Both the position numbers and the translations under genes were made by a program. From NCBI GenBank assembly GCA_029851415.1, contig CM056744.1:10485268-10549267 (forward strand): a stretch of DNA of 64,000 nt, given 5' to 3'. Source of the DNA: Eretmocerus hayati (lineage: Eukaryota > Arthropoda > Insecta > Hymenoptera > Aphelinidae). Shown here in pieces: positions 43,888-56,404 of this stretch (position 1 is the stretch's first letter; each line of letters opens with the position of its first letter). Below the pieces are notes generated by a model. It did not search any database. It was not told the origin of the DNA and saw only the letters and a program-made list of their open reading frames with translations.

Positions 43888-44770
43888 GGTACAATAATAT
43901 GAGACTCCCAAAGAATATTGAGCATGTTTACAGGCTTATAGAGGGAAATGTAGCTGAGAAATTCAAGCGGACAGCACGGCGAGACATTTTGGTCGACACA
44001 AGGATGCTCTGAAACAATCATGCACCACTTGCTTGAACTTGGATTTCCTGATCTCATGCATGTAACAGCGAGTGGCTCGAGGGTCCACTTCGGTGATAAA
44101 TTCTCAGCGATGATTGGCAGGTGACTCCGTGAAATCTCGACGAGCAAAGCAATCAAGCTCTTTTCTGATGTTGCGGCTGCTCGCTTCCGCAACTCGAAGA
44201 CCAAGTCCAAGTGACTTGCCAACCATTTTCCAAATGACTTACGTGGCATTTTCTCTCGCTTCTCAGCAGATTGAATTGCTGATTTTTATAATAGAAATAG
44301 AATTCAACCACCGCGAGACAATTTTTATCGCACAATAGTAAAGAGGGACGTTGCGAATGAATAGGTTAGGACGGTGAAGCTCGTGCATTATATAGATTTC
44401 GAACTGCGTAAGATTGAATCAGATCATGATATTACTCATCTGGAGCGCCGGATGAGATTCTCACGTCGTTAGGATCTCTCTTTCCTCCACACACGGCACA
44501 CTAGATTATGTTACAGGCGGGGAAAAATTGCTCTTTCAGGTTTTTGACAACAAGCAGAAGCGTTTGTTAGTGTATCAATTCCTTCGGCTGATTTCATTCG
44601 CTTGAAATTTTTTTTAAAAATCAAATCATCTCTCGAACGTGCGATTACTCCAAGCACCTGTAAAATAATCTGGTGTACCGCAGGTGAAGAAATACGAAAT
44701 CCTGACAACGCAAGGATCTACATTCAGCGCTCAAGATGAGTGTTATCATAATTTGACGCAGCCTGAAATA

Positions 44771-46140
44771 TGAGTAATTCCGCGCGAAAGCGGACCACGA
44801 TTTGCAGACATATCTCAGATTGTTTTACCACTATTCTTAATCGATTCTATGGTTCAAAAAATGAACTTTTCACCCTCTATGGGGTGAAAAAAAAAATATT
44901 TTGTTTCCGTGGGGAATATCTTTGTGATAGTGTTTTTAGGAAAAAATACCAATTTTTTTTCAGTAAAATGGGTGTAGTTCCGACTTGAGGTAAGATACGT
45001 CCACGCAAATAGTGGCATTCAAGAGGTCTTTCAAAAATCTATCGAAATATGTTTCGAAAAATTTTTTTTCAAGCTACGGACGCCCCCTATGAGCAAAAAG
45101 GTGAAAAACAGAAAAAATTCATTTCCTCAAAAACCTAATTTTCTAAAAATCTGGAAATCCATATTTCGATGCAAAATTGCGTGTTTTTCCAGAAAAAAGT
45201 GGTCCCGATCTGTGTTTTTGGGTTCTACGCTGTTTTTTTTACGTTTTATCAATATTCTCAGCCTTTTCGGTTGAAAAATGAATTTTTCTGCGCATGCGCA
45301 GGAATTTAGACTGCTGAAACCAATTCCATTGAAAAGCCAAGAAAATTTCCTTCAAAATGACTATACTGAGTGAAGTCGATTCAATGTACTGGGACCAAAG
45401 TGAGGAGGTCACAAAATGATGACACTCCTACTCGAGTCACGATAGTAATGGGAAATTCGGGCAAGATCTGCATTTACCCCTCTTGAGGATGCTTCATCAT
45501 TAATGTGATGTAACTTTGGGCCAAGTAGATAAAATTGACTTTGCCAAGTAGTCATTTTGAAGGAAATTTCCTTGGCTTTTCAATGGAATTGGTTTCAGCA
45601 GTCTAAATTCCTGCGCATGCGCAGAAAAATTCATTTTTCAACCGAAAAGGCTGAGAATATTGATAAAACGTAAAAAAAACAGCGTAGAACCCAAAAACAC
45701 AGATCGGGACCACTTTTTTCTGGAAGAACACGCAATTTTACATCGAAATATGGATTTCCAGATTTTTAGAAAATTAGGTTTTTGAGGAAATGAATTTTTT
45801 CTGTTTTTTACCTTTTTGCTCATAGGGGGCGTCCGTAGCCCCAAAAAAAATTTTTCGAAACATATTTCGATAGATTTTTGAAAGACCTTTCGAATGCCAC
45901 TATTTGCGTGGTCGTATCTTACCTCAAGTCGGAACTACACCCATTTTACTGAAAAAAGATTGGTATTTTTTCCTAAAAACACTATCACAAAGATATTCCC
46001 CACGGAAACAAAAAATTTTTTTTTCACCCCATAGAGGGCGAAAAGTTCATTTTTTGGACCATAGAATCGATTAAAAATGTCAGAAAAAGAGTTTGAAACA
46101 AGTTTGCAATTCGTGGTCCGCTTTCGCGCGGAATTACTCA
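44771..46140. mobile_element. Palindromic TA-flanked element, copy 2 (1370 bp)
   Basis: Same ends and arms as 13385-14752 (TGAGTAATTCCGCGCGAAAG), bordered by TA at 44769-44770 and 46141-46142. The length differs from copy 1 by 2 bp. Confidence 0.88.
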
Positions 46141-46414
46141 TATGTGATGCACGAGGCCCTCGTCCTAACCTAGCCCTTTGCATTGTCCCTGTTTTCTATA
46201 GTGCGATAAAAATTGTCTCCCGTTGGTTTCGGCTGTGTTCTCATTGTTGAATTCTACGATTCAATCTCCAAAGGAGCGGGAGAAAATCCCACATGAGTCA
46301 CTTGAAAAATGTTCGCAGGTAACTTGAATCTCGCCTGAGTTGCGGAAGTGAATAGCCGCAACATAGGAGAGGAGCCTGGTTGTTTTGCCCGTCGAGATTT
46401 CACGGAGTGACCTG

Positions 46415-47099
46415 GGCAAAGGTATCCTGGCACCGAAATTGTGAGCTGTGGAAAACCCAAAAAGACAGATCGATGCACCGAAAATTCTACCTCCCGAATC
46501 CGCAAGGAGAAAGACTCTATTTTTTTTTTCTTTAAATTATCACGAAAGTAGCTTATTCCGCCCATCTTGGTGCGCCTTAACCCTTGCTCGGAGCGACACA
46601 CTCTTGGTCTAGAAAAATTCCACCCGGTCCAAAGAAAATTCCACCACCTAGATTTTTCCAAATTTTCTATTGGGTTTTCTGTGATGAACATTAATTAGGT
46701 TTTGACTCGTTGTTATACAGCAGTCAGCTGGTTCATTTACTGCGGTGTGTCGCATCTTGCTCGTGAGAACGTGACATAATGTAGCACGTTCACACCAGGG
46801 CTTGGGATTGGAAAATATTTCTACTGATCACGGAAAACCCAATAGAAAATTTGGAAAAACCGAGATGGTAGAATTTTTTTTGGGCCTGGCAGAATTTTTC
46901 TAGACCAAGAGCGTGTCGCTACGAGCTAGGGTTAAGGCGCACCAGGATGGCCGGAATGAGCTAGTTTTCTGGTTATTTAGAGAAAATGAAAAAAAGTAGT
47001 CTTTTTTCTTGCAGATTCGGGAAGTAGAATTTTTGGTGCATCGATCTGTCTTTTTGGATTTTCTACAGCTCACAATTTCGGTGCAAGGGTAACTTTGCC
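46415..47099. mobile_element. Foldback element E (685 bp) with perfect 9-bp target duplication
   Basis: Ends GGCAAAGGTATCCTGGCACC and, inverted, GGCAAAGTTACCCTTGCACC. AGTGACCTG occurs at 46406-46414 and 47100-47108. The arms pair through GAAATTGTGAGCTGTGGAAA and GGTGCGCCTTAACCC segments to a centre near 46.75 kb. The 9-bp duplication suggests a MULE-type transposase supplied in trans. Confidence 0.85.
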
Positions 47100-47199
47100 A
47101 GTGACCTGCGGATTATCGCTGAGAATTCATCACCGAGGTGGACCATCGAGCCACTCACCGTTACATGCGCGAGATCGAGCAATCTAAGGTTGAGATAGT

Positions 47200-47640
47200 A
47201 CTAGCAGTACTGGATGAGTCAAGTGCGGAATATACCCATAGAGATATACCCGTGCCTGACTCCCTTCCGCCTGCGATATAGGTATAGTGAATGCACGCTG
47301 CAGACGACAACATAACTCCGGAACGGCCAAAAGATGCTACATTTGTCTTTAGATCTCTCTTTACAAGCACTAAATCATCAATATAACTGTTGCTAAGTGA
47401 TTTTCTTGCATTCTTCTTTCTGTGTGTCCATCCTCATGATAATCTGAACGTCAGGCATCACTGTAATCGTGATCTTCCATAAGATTCCGTGTTGAGCGGC
47501 TTTAATAAAAATGCTCAGAACTTTTTTCCCGGTACTTAAGGCTTCTGAAATTTCAACTGGAGCACTTTGAGACCCTAATCTGCAATCGTGCCGACTTTCG
47601 TTATTTTCTGAACGTCAATTCTAGTACCGCTAGTACTACC
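47200..47640. mobile_element. Probable second insertion (F) in the right arm of element D
   Basis: It interrupts homology to the left arm. It begins TAAGGTTGAGATAGTACTAG and ends CCGCTAGTACTACCTTA, imperfect inverted ends built on a GTACTAGC/GCTAGTAC core. Boundaries are approximate and no clear target duplication was found. Confidence 0.45.
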
Positions 47641-48282
47641 TTAAACAAACGGCGCATGGTTGTTTCAGAGCATCTTTGTGTCGACCAAAATGTCTCACCG
47701 TGCTGTTCGCTTGAATTTCTCAGCTAAATTTCCCTCTATAAGCCTGTAAATGTACTCAACATTCTTTGGGAGTTTTATTTTGTTGTACCTATTGCTAGAT
47801 TTTTTCCGGAGTTAGAATCTCTTATAACGAGCCTTGGCCATATGACAGATTCGAATATTGTAATTTTTCTAAAAATGTGTAGCCAACTTCTATCAAGCAA
47901 TATGGGCAATTCTCATTAGATTGTTGATCTGAGATAGAACGATTTCTGGAGCACAAGGAAACAGAAAATTCATAAAAATGAATATGTACACGATGAAATC
48001 ATGTTTGAACCAGTGAAATTACAATTAACTCTATGATTCCAAATTTTAGCTACTTTTCCGTCGATTCTTGTTGAATGAAATCCATGAAATTGAGTAAATT
48101 TTCCAATTATTTTAGAGTTTTGTCGTAGTATTTGCAGCATGTCGCCAATATTTTGAATTTCTACGCGGGTACAATCAATGATTGACGAACTATCAAATTG
48201 TTCAACTGTGAATCTCTCGTCATGTGGGCAACGAAGACTATCTCACGTTCGTTACTAGTCTGAAAAAGGTTGGGTATGTATA

Positions 48283-49519
48283 TGTATATATTACGGGCAA
48301 TGTCCGATTTGCGGGCATTGTCGACAATGCCCGGATATATTGGGCAATGTCCGCGTTCATTGTGCATTTCCGACATTGCCCGGGCATTTGTCGACAATGC
48401 CCAAGGCTTTGCGGGCACGGTCAATCATTACCGAGTGCCGTGATATTTTGATGGCATCAAATAAGATTCAGTTAGCGCGGAACTGGGCGGACTTTTTACA
48501 ATTTTGTGTCAGTATCACCCACATGCATTCAATCATAAGGTTTATCCGTTTATGTCACTGATAAACGGTTCGAATCCCGATAATGTGATCTTTCATAGTC
48601 ACTTTTCGGTGGCTTTGGTGGCTGGGAACCCATCTAAGATTGTGGGTCCCGCTCAATAAATTCAAAGAAAGGTTCAAAATGCGCAAATTAATAAAAAATG
48701 AATCAGCGAATAACCCTATTTAGAATGCTGCAATGCTTGCACGAGTCAATCCAAAGCATGATAAGTAAACTGTGAAAATCGTTCCGAGGAAATCTAATCA
48801 ATTGTTGAAAAATTTAACTAGCTGATTAACTGAAAAATTCAGCATTTTGGTTGAAAATTCAACCTAGTCTTTCATACAGCTAGTTGAATTTTCCACCACA
48901 TGGTTAAAATTTTCATTGAGCCAGCTGATTACATCTGTCATTTAACCATTTGGTAAGAGGTTTTCGAAAAAAATTTTCACAATGTACACGCTTGCAGAAC
49001 TTGCGCGGGCCAGTGTCCGCCTTGAAATGTAGTCCCGCGTCGATACCGAATCGTAACAGTCCAAACAATTCACTTGACTAAGTTATCACAATTTTATCAA
49101 TTCACTTTACTGTGATAGAATCTGATGTACTTGAAATGTGTTTTTTACTGCATTTATGAGTGATAATGATTATCAAAAATGTATTACACATTTCTCAAAA
49201 TCCTTCTGTATTTATAAGCTTCAAAGACATGCTCTTATGTCAAGCAATTGATTTCCGTTCACACCCAATCATGAAAGATCATTGCAGCAATCGGGATTTA
49301 TTCAGTTTTTCAGCATTCGTGGTCCGCAGGATAAATATTTAGTTAGACTCGAGAGCTAATTTCCGTTTTCTAAGCTTAATCTGAGCCACTTTATGGGGCC
49401 CGAAACCCCCTGGGCATTGTCGACAGTGCCCGATTCTCCAAAGCCATATTGGTCATTGTCGACAATACCCGGGCATTGTCGACAATGCCCAAAATTTGAC
49501 ATTGCCCGTAACATATACA
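48283..49519. mobile_element. DNA element (~1.24 kb) with subterminal 20-bp palindrome arrays
   Basis: Terminal inverted repeats TGTATATATTACGGGCAATG and, from the right, TGTATATGTTACGGGCAATG. Next to each end is a cluster of GGGCATTGTCGACAATGCCC palindromes and half-sites (48300-48425 and 49410-49495). There is no transposase frame. Target duplication unclear because of TA-rich flanks. Confidence 0.7.
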
Positions 49520-50527
49520 CAGTCCAACCATCTTGTCTTTAATAGGTTTTTGTACGATTTCAAGTATCACAGGCATTGCATGAAAATTGATGATACGGTA
49601 TTTGCATCATATCAATTTCTCCTACTAGCTTCACTTTTCGTCACGATGAATGATGAACACCCATGAATACTCACGTAAGGTGGCTTGTCGACCCCCCAAC
49701 CCCCCGTGAGGATTCGTGAGAATTTTGAGGATCCCCCCCCCTCCCTAGAATCCACACGTAATTCATGAGCGCCCCCTAACTTCACCTCTTGATCTCGTAG
49801 AGTGTTCTGACACGAAAAATATTAATAAACTGTTAGAAATTGACGAAAAAGTCAGAATCAGACCATCGAAAGATGTTGGTTTCTCTCGTTTTTTTTTCCA
49901 AAATAAAAACATCAAAGACTCTATTACTTCGGAAATGTGTTCTCAAGGTTGCCAGGGATTTTCCAGGATTCTCCTTGAGGTTCTTACGATATGTCATTGG
50001 AAAGTTATCGCAAAAATCAGCTTTCGACTATGATTGTACACTCGAGAACGTGGTAAAGTATACTGGGGTGACGGTTAGTGGCCATTCTGGGTCTTTCGTC
50101 TCTCTCGCTCTCAATGGGTGTTGTTTCGTGTGCGTGTGAGACAGCAGATTTCCAACGGTCACTGTCCGTCAGAGCGAGTGCACTGCCCAAATTAAATTTA
50201 AAAAAAATCTATAACCGGTTTGATTGACTAGTTGGGTAACGTATCAAGGGCGAGAAGAAACCAATCGCAGCCCGGGTAGGTTTTCGATGCCGGGGAACAA
50301 ATAAACAAGCATTTAGAGGAGCTTGCAAGTCTTTTTTTGTAAATTTCAATCTTGATATTCGAACAGATTGGAATTGATCATCGGCAATTCTGCGTAAGAA
50401 AATTTGAGTTCAACATGCAAATCACCATGATCTTTCAATCTATTTTCAGACGGACAAGTTCTTCGTTATTCCGCATCAAGTTACTATTGAAAATCTTGGG
50501 TTCTCAAGAAACAAAACACCTTTAACC
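49520..50527. other. Intergenic stretch upstream of the 158-aa secreted protein gene
   Basis: No gene seen. Contains C-rich runs near 49693-49742. Confidence 0.4.
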
Positions 50528-53500
50528 ATGAAGATTCTCTTGATTTCAATGGTTTTTTTCGCTCCAATTCTAGCTGCGCCAAGACCAGATGCAGCTTTGG
50601 TAAGTTGATCCATAATCAGGTATATTTTTCCATATGAGCTGGCAAGAAAGGGAATGTGGTTCTGGTAATCAACCCTTACTGAATTTCTTTCTGTGTGGCC
50701 TCGAATGTGAAAGATTCAGAATATCTTTGTCTTATTGGCCCTCTGTCCAGAGATGCATCCAAAAACTTCATCATCCCTTATTTTCGCCCAATTCTGTTTC
50801 GTACACCCGCGTTTTTCCGATGAAGAGCGCGAAAAGAAAAATATGCATCACAAAAAACAATTCGACTTGAAATGACAAGCCCGTCGCTCTTCGTATAATT
50901 TTTTTATCAATCTTCAAACACTGTTCCTTACTGACTTTGCACGAATAATAACAAATGATGCCATGCAGAATCAGACCGTGAAGCAATTTCACTGATATGA
51001 ACTGGTTTTTCAGGAAAAAGCCAAACATGATGTTCAACAGATGGTTAAGGCAGTCGAAAACAATTTGCAAGAAATATTGGGGAAAGGTAAGATCGTTAAT
51101 GGATTTCAACAATCAAGATTTTCATGTCATCCAATATAGGACGAATTTGACCAATCTGATGAGACAAGACGGCACTCATGTAAACATTAGTGCGATGTCT
51201 TGTCTCATGATTGGGAACGTGCATACCCACATCAGGTCTTATCCACATGAGTACGAACATGCGTGAACTGTAATTGATGTGGCGTTGTATGACGGATGAC
51301 AAAAATTTGATCAGTGCAGTGCTAATTTGTTTACGTGTTGACTGATATCTGCTACGTCCATATGTGACTCCACTACATCGTGGTGCCTCGTCCGAATACG
51401 AGAAATACGAGATATTCATAGATTTATGGACATTGTCGTGAAAACCTACCCGCTTTTGTCCTCAAAATCCAGGAGTTAAAAATCGATGGCCCCCATGTCC
51501 ATCCCAACTTCTTCCATTTTTTTTTTTCACATAATGAGTGATAATATGCCATAAAACATATGCAGAGAATTTTTGGAATGAGTTAGAACGGTATATGTGT
51601 TTTTCACATGTATAAGACATAGAAAAAGTGGTACATGAACCTGACATGTCTGCTTACTAAATTTTCATCGGCTAGCAAGAAATTCTAACGCGATGGAAGC
51701 GAATGACCTTGAAATTTGTGTTGAGGTGTTTGAAAAATTGCTTGTGCCCAGATAAATTGACTTTCAGTAGGGTAAAGTGGTATACATGGACCTGATATAA
51801 CTTAATTACATAGCTAATTTTTGTCTACCGATGTACACGTGACACTCAGACTTTTCATCCTGGGCCTTTTTTCACTCTGCGATTCGATTTTTTGACACGT
51901 TTCCTTGAAACTTTGATCCCTGACAAAGTCCTCCAGAGTGATTTCGGGATATTTTGTTGTTATTTAGAAAAAAATGTCAATTGGTGATACCTACTGCTTA
52001 GAGTATTTCGACGCTGGTGCTAAGAATATTCGTGTAACTGAGAATATAACAGTATATGGACCTGACATTTCGACCCTTGATCTTTGAAAGCAAAACAGAT
52101 GACTCAACGGATCGACCTGAAACCTTAGAAACGATTGTATTTCAATAGAATACATGGACGAAAATTAGAATTGAGATACTCGGAGCTTGCGCATTGAAAT
52201 GCTAGACCATAACACGTTCCGGGTAAGTTCTTGCGATAATACCCACACATATTTGGGCCACCCCAGCGCGCCCGCGTTTTTGCTGTAGTTTCCATCATGC
52301 AATTTTTTTTCCTGCAAATTTTCTTCAGTATCGTTTATTATCTACTTTTGGCCACCTCGAATTCTACAACATTTTTTGCACTGTTGATAAAAGTTCATTT
52401 GTTTGCTCATTTTATTTCTAATCGAATAGTGAAGGGTTCGTGTAAAAATTTGTCATTTCCAATCACACTAAACAATTCCATCGTCACGAAATATTCGGGA
52501 AAACTTCCGTAATCGTACTTTTCGTTCAACAAGTTATATTGCCACGCCTTTGTGACTCGATCTCGAAGTATTGAGTTGGAAACAGAAAATTGAGAAGTGT
52601 ACATAGCTCTTAAAACTATGATTCCCACTCCTTGTTCAATCCCTCTAAACTTGAGTGAGATAATTTGACGATGAATTGGATGAAATTCAATATGATACCC
52701 ATAGTCCATGTATCATGAAACTGAACGATGGTTTGAAATGCTCAAAACACTTGCTCACAAAGCCATCTGGCTCTCTGGAGTCTATTCCATTTTAGTTAGA
52801 CAATTTTTGTTAAGCTTATCATAATTTTCATCATTTTCCTGACTTTCAGATGGATATAGCAAATTCGAAAGAGCTGATTATACAGGAGCCGTGAAATCAG
52901 CCTCTGGTCATAACGGAGAAACAGTGAATAATACCATTAAAAGAATTGTGAGTTTTTATTTCCTGTTTGATTACTAGGACATCTTTTCGCAGCATTATTT
53001 CTATGAATTTCAAAGATATCCCATAGAAATCTTGAATTCATCCCTCAGAAGCCACAAACAATCAAAAGTATCAGAATAGTTGGATTCCTCGTGTTGCTTG
53101 CATTCCTACTATACTATTGCATTTCATATAGATCACTTTATGATGGTGGAAAATGCAAGATATCAGAAAAGATGTACTTATTTCCAACGGATCTTTCTGA
53201 CAGATTCAGATCATCGATGCTTTGTTGAAGACGATTCCACCATTCGGATTTTTTTCGATCTCGAGTACAGTACCGTTCATACGTTCTCGACGGTCGATCC
53301 CTCGATTACCCTGACTTGCAACAGCGATAAGTCGAATTCTATGCATTGTACGAAAATTTTCAGAGGAGCATTTCAAAGACCAGAAAAAATACTAACTTCT
53401 ACTGGGTTTGGACGATTTTTATCGAATATTTTTAAAGGTCCTACACGCTGATGAAAAAACGAGAAATCTTAAAATTTTTCACTTTCATTGAGACACCTGC

Positions 53501-54702
53501 AGTTTCAATGCGAATGAAGATACGTCAATTTTGAAAAAAGCATCTTGTAGAGCGAAAAAATGCTATGTGTGACCATTTTTTGATTATTTTTCATCTTCCG
53601 TGTATGAAGACGTGCGAGCTGTCCAAATCCCCAAAATCATGGTTTTTCACCGTTTTTTGTGCCGTTTCCGGTGCCAAACAGTCATTTTGGGTATCTAGAC
53701 AGTTCGTACATTCTCACACGTGGTACGTGAAAAATAATCAAAAATTGGCGACACATAGCATTTTTTCCGCTCTACAAGATGCTTTTTCCAGAATTGCCGT
53801 ATCTTCATCCACATCAAAACTGCAGGTGTCTCAATGAAAGTAGAAATTTTTTAGATTTTCTATTTCTTCATCAGCGTGTAGGATGCTCAAAAATATTCGA
53901 TAAAAATCATCCAAACCCAGTAAAAGTTAGTATTTTTTCTGCTCTTTAGGATGCTCTTTGTAAAATTTTCGCACAACGCATAGAATTCGACTTATCGCTG
54001 TTGCAAGTCAGAGTAATCGAGGGATCGACCATCGAGATCTTATGAATGGTATTGTATATATTCCACTCTTAATTTGAATCTGGTATGATGATGTATTAGA
54101 ATACATGCTCTAGTTGTCAGGTACAAAGAAGAACACTTATACTCATCGAGTCAATGTGATCAACACTTACCGAATCTTGATTCCATTCCATCTCGTTTTT
54201 CGTAGCAAAGTTTGAATTGAAAATGTTATTATTATAAAATATGCTTCACTGCTTTTCGAATGTGACTAATCATAGTATTTCGAGCTCAAACTAGTCCCTG
54301 AACATATAGGTACACAAAATCATAGAAATTTTCTCTCATCGTAAGCTCAGAGCCATTAGATGAATCGAATATCTTTTACAGGTCTACATGTTTTATGAAA
54401 ACATGAAACCTTTTTTCACATCCAAACCTGGAACGTCGACAGAAGTCTGTTTGAAGGAATTCAAGGAATCAGGTGGGATTTGAAGCCAACTACCCTGCAC
54501 AAAATTTTAGATACTTCGTGACAATACAGTATAACGTAATTGATTAATGTCTGTTTTAGAATGGCCAGACAAGAATGAAAAAACTGTATCGCCGAAACCA
54601 GGGTGCGAACCACTCTATACCCCCAACGCATTAGCAGGTATTGCGGAAGTCACAAAAAACCCTGATAAAGTTGCACAAAAACTGATTTCTCAACCGAAAT
54701 AG
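50528..54702 (+). CDS. Secreted protein of unknown family (158 aa, 5 exons)
   Basis: Exons are 50528-50599, 51014-51086, 52850-52947, 54382-54472 and 54560-54702, with consistent phases (0, 1, 0, 1) and GT-AG ends, closing on TAG. Exon 1 encodes a signal peptide (MKILLISMVFFAPILAA) with cleavage likely before or within APRPD. Exon 2 is a charged heptad-like helix (EKAKHDVQQMVKAVENNLQE). The later part is lysine- and proline-rich and contains the only two cysteines (EVCLKEF and PGCEPLY), which could form one disulfide. The mature size is about 140 aa. I cannot assign a family; it does not show odorant-binding or chemosensory-protein cysteine spacing. A venom, salivary or haemolymph role is possible only by analogy with other small secreted insect proteins. 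Intron 3 contains a 787-bp palindromic transposon. Confidence 0.8.
53268..54054. mobile_element. Palindromic Tc1/mariner-like element, copy 2 (787 bp)
   Basis: Same family and exactly the same length as 38270-39056, bordered by TA. Ends CAGTACCGTTCATACGTTCT and a right end with a few changes. It sits in intron 3 of the 158-aa secreted protein gene. Confidence 0.87.
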
Positions 54703-54808
54703 TTTCACCCGAGGTTACATGGCCGGTGTTGGTCATTGCGTTTCAATCTATAATTCTTTACAGGTTGTTTATGAGTCCTGTCACATTTATACACTTTGAT
54801 GATATTTT

Positions 54809-54814
54809 AATAAA
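54809..54814 (+). terminator. Candidate polyadenylation signal of the 158-aa secreted protein gene
   Basis: AATAAA about 107 nt after the TAG stop at 54702. Confidence 0.55.
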
Positions 54815-55848
54815 TTTTATCAACGGAGTCTTTGAAAGAAAGTTACTGGTTCCACCTTCCATACTGATATGAATTTGGATGTGTACTTTTTTCAAAAATA
54901 CGGGCAATACTGCTCCTCCATACTCAGTTTGATATATTGAGATGCTATGAAAAGCTTTATGGGAGCTATTCTATCTTTCATAACACTTTCACAGATATTC
55001 TCAATCACATCACATGGAACTGGTGATTCGAACAAAGAGCTGTCTAGGCTTTAAAATTCTGTTAATTCCTCACCATATTGAAGATACAGTCATCGTACTG
55101 TGAGGACCCTGTTTCATTGTTCTAGATTGTCGAAACAACCCCAACCCAAAGAATGGAGATGTGCCGATCTCATTCTACAATTTGGAACATGTCTTTAACT
55201 TACCTATTTCACGTGTATCTCACTTGTTAATCAAAGATCTCAGGCTTTAAAAATTGAGCTTGGCAATATAGTTCTTCAGTCCGAATCCATAATCGGGCAT
55301 GATATCGTGGAGCTTAAGTTATTTACTACGGCCTGGCCTTAATTAATTTAACTCGTTGGAAGGGTATTGCGAAATCTACCATTGTTTGCCTTATGAATCC
55401 TATCCCACTCATGATCTGTATCTAGATAAAAGAAATAATCACTAAGGATGTTTCTCTCTTCAGCAATGAATAACATGTATACCCTTATTACCCATCTCGT
55501 TTGACTCAGTCAATATGCTGATTTCGAAATGGTTATTCACATCCAATGGTGCAATTAAACTGAAATAGACAACTATGAGAATCTAATAGATAGTGGAAAT
55601 TTGAGTGATTTTCACTAAAACTTTAGCAATTTCCACTGAAATTTCAGTGGAAGTTTTACTGAAACTCTTCTCTGTAAAAGTCAACCAGTGAGTCCCCTAT
55701 TGGTTCAACTAGTAAGGCTCCCTCTCACTGATTTCCAGTGAAATATACTGGGAGAACCAGTTAGAGGTATCAAACGCGCATACTCTGGGTAGCCCGCGTC
55801 GCTCTATGCCCTACCGTGCACTGAGTGTACACTGTAAAAGATGTTGAA
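54815..55848. other. Intergenic stretch downstream of the 158-aa secreted protein gene
   Basis: No gene recognised. Short self-complementary segments around TTTCCACTGAAATTTCAGTGGAA at about 55628. Confidence 0.4.
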
Positions 55849-56404
55849 TGAAATTCACCAACTAGATTAATAAAAACACATCTCTGGGAGTGATGAGTTT
55901 CATCCCATTTCTTGTAACTTTACAAACGCTTGTAAATTTACCAGTCTCAGAGGGGGTAATAGTTCGATACCAGTCTCAGACTAGTAAAATTTTCTGTCAA
56001 ATTCCCTCTCTCAGGCTTGTGAATTTCAGCTCAACTGAGCATACGCGGATCTAAACTTTGTTACAGTTTGGTCTGCTAAGCCCGTGCAGAACTAACCTGA
56101 GAAGCTCCTCCGCGGACGAGTGATTATGTCTCGAGCGATGAATTTTCGACTCGCACGAGTTCTTTACCCCCCTTTCCGAAATTATCGTGGTTTAAGATGA
56201 TCCATTCTAAGACTGAATTTCATTAGACAAAGTTTCTGACTAGCCCGTACGCTCCAGCTAAACAAGATTTCTTCGGGTATGAAATTTACCGTCAGCCGGT
56301 AAATGAAATTTACAAGCCGTTTGTAAATTTACACGTCCCAGCGCGGTATCCAACTATTATCCCCTCTGAGACTTGTAATTTTGCATAAAAATTTTTTTAG
56401 TGTA
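55849..56404. mobile_element. MITE-like foldback (~556 bp)
   Basis: Starts CACTGTAAAAG and ends TTTTTTTAGTG with TA at both borders. Internal inverted pairs include GTAATAGTTCGATACC / GGTATCCAACTATTAT and repeated TTGTAAATTTAC segments. Confidence 0.55.

Larger units (their letters stand above)
43888..47789. mobile_element. Large foldback element D (~3.9 kb) with nested insertions
   Basis: The left arm (43888-44340) is mirrored in three pieces at 46190-46414, 47100-47200 and 47645-47789. Matching blocks include ACTCCCAAAGAATATTGAGC / CATTCTTTGGGAGT and GACAATTTTTATCGCAC / GTGCGATAAAAATTGTC. The gaps are occupied by element E (46415-47099) and a second insertion (about 47200-47640). A palindromic element (44771-46140) fills the centre. 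The 122-codon minus-strand frame in the left arm has no known domain. Confidence 0.72.

Noticed and set aside
43881..44249. 122-codon minus-strand open frame as a gene
   Set aside because: It lies wholly inside an arm of foldback element D, has no recognisable domain, and is not preserved in the broken opposite arm.
48540..48600. tRNA-like B box (GGTTCGAATCC)
   Set aside because: No matching A box or cloverleaf stems at the right distance upstream.
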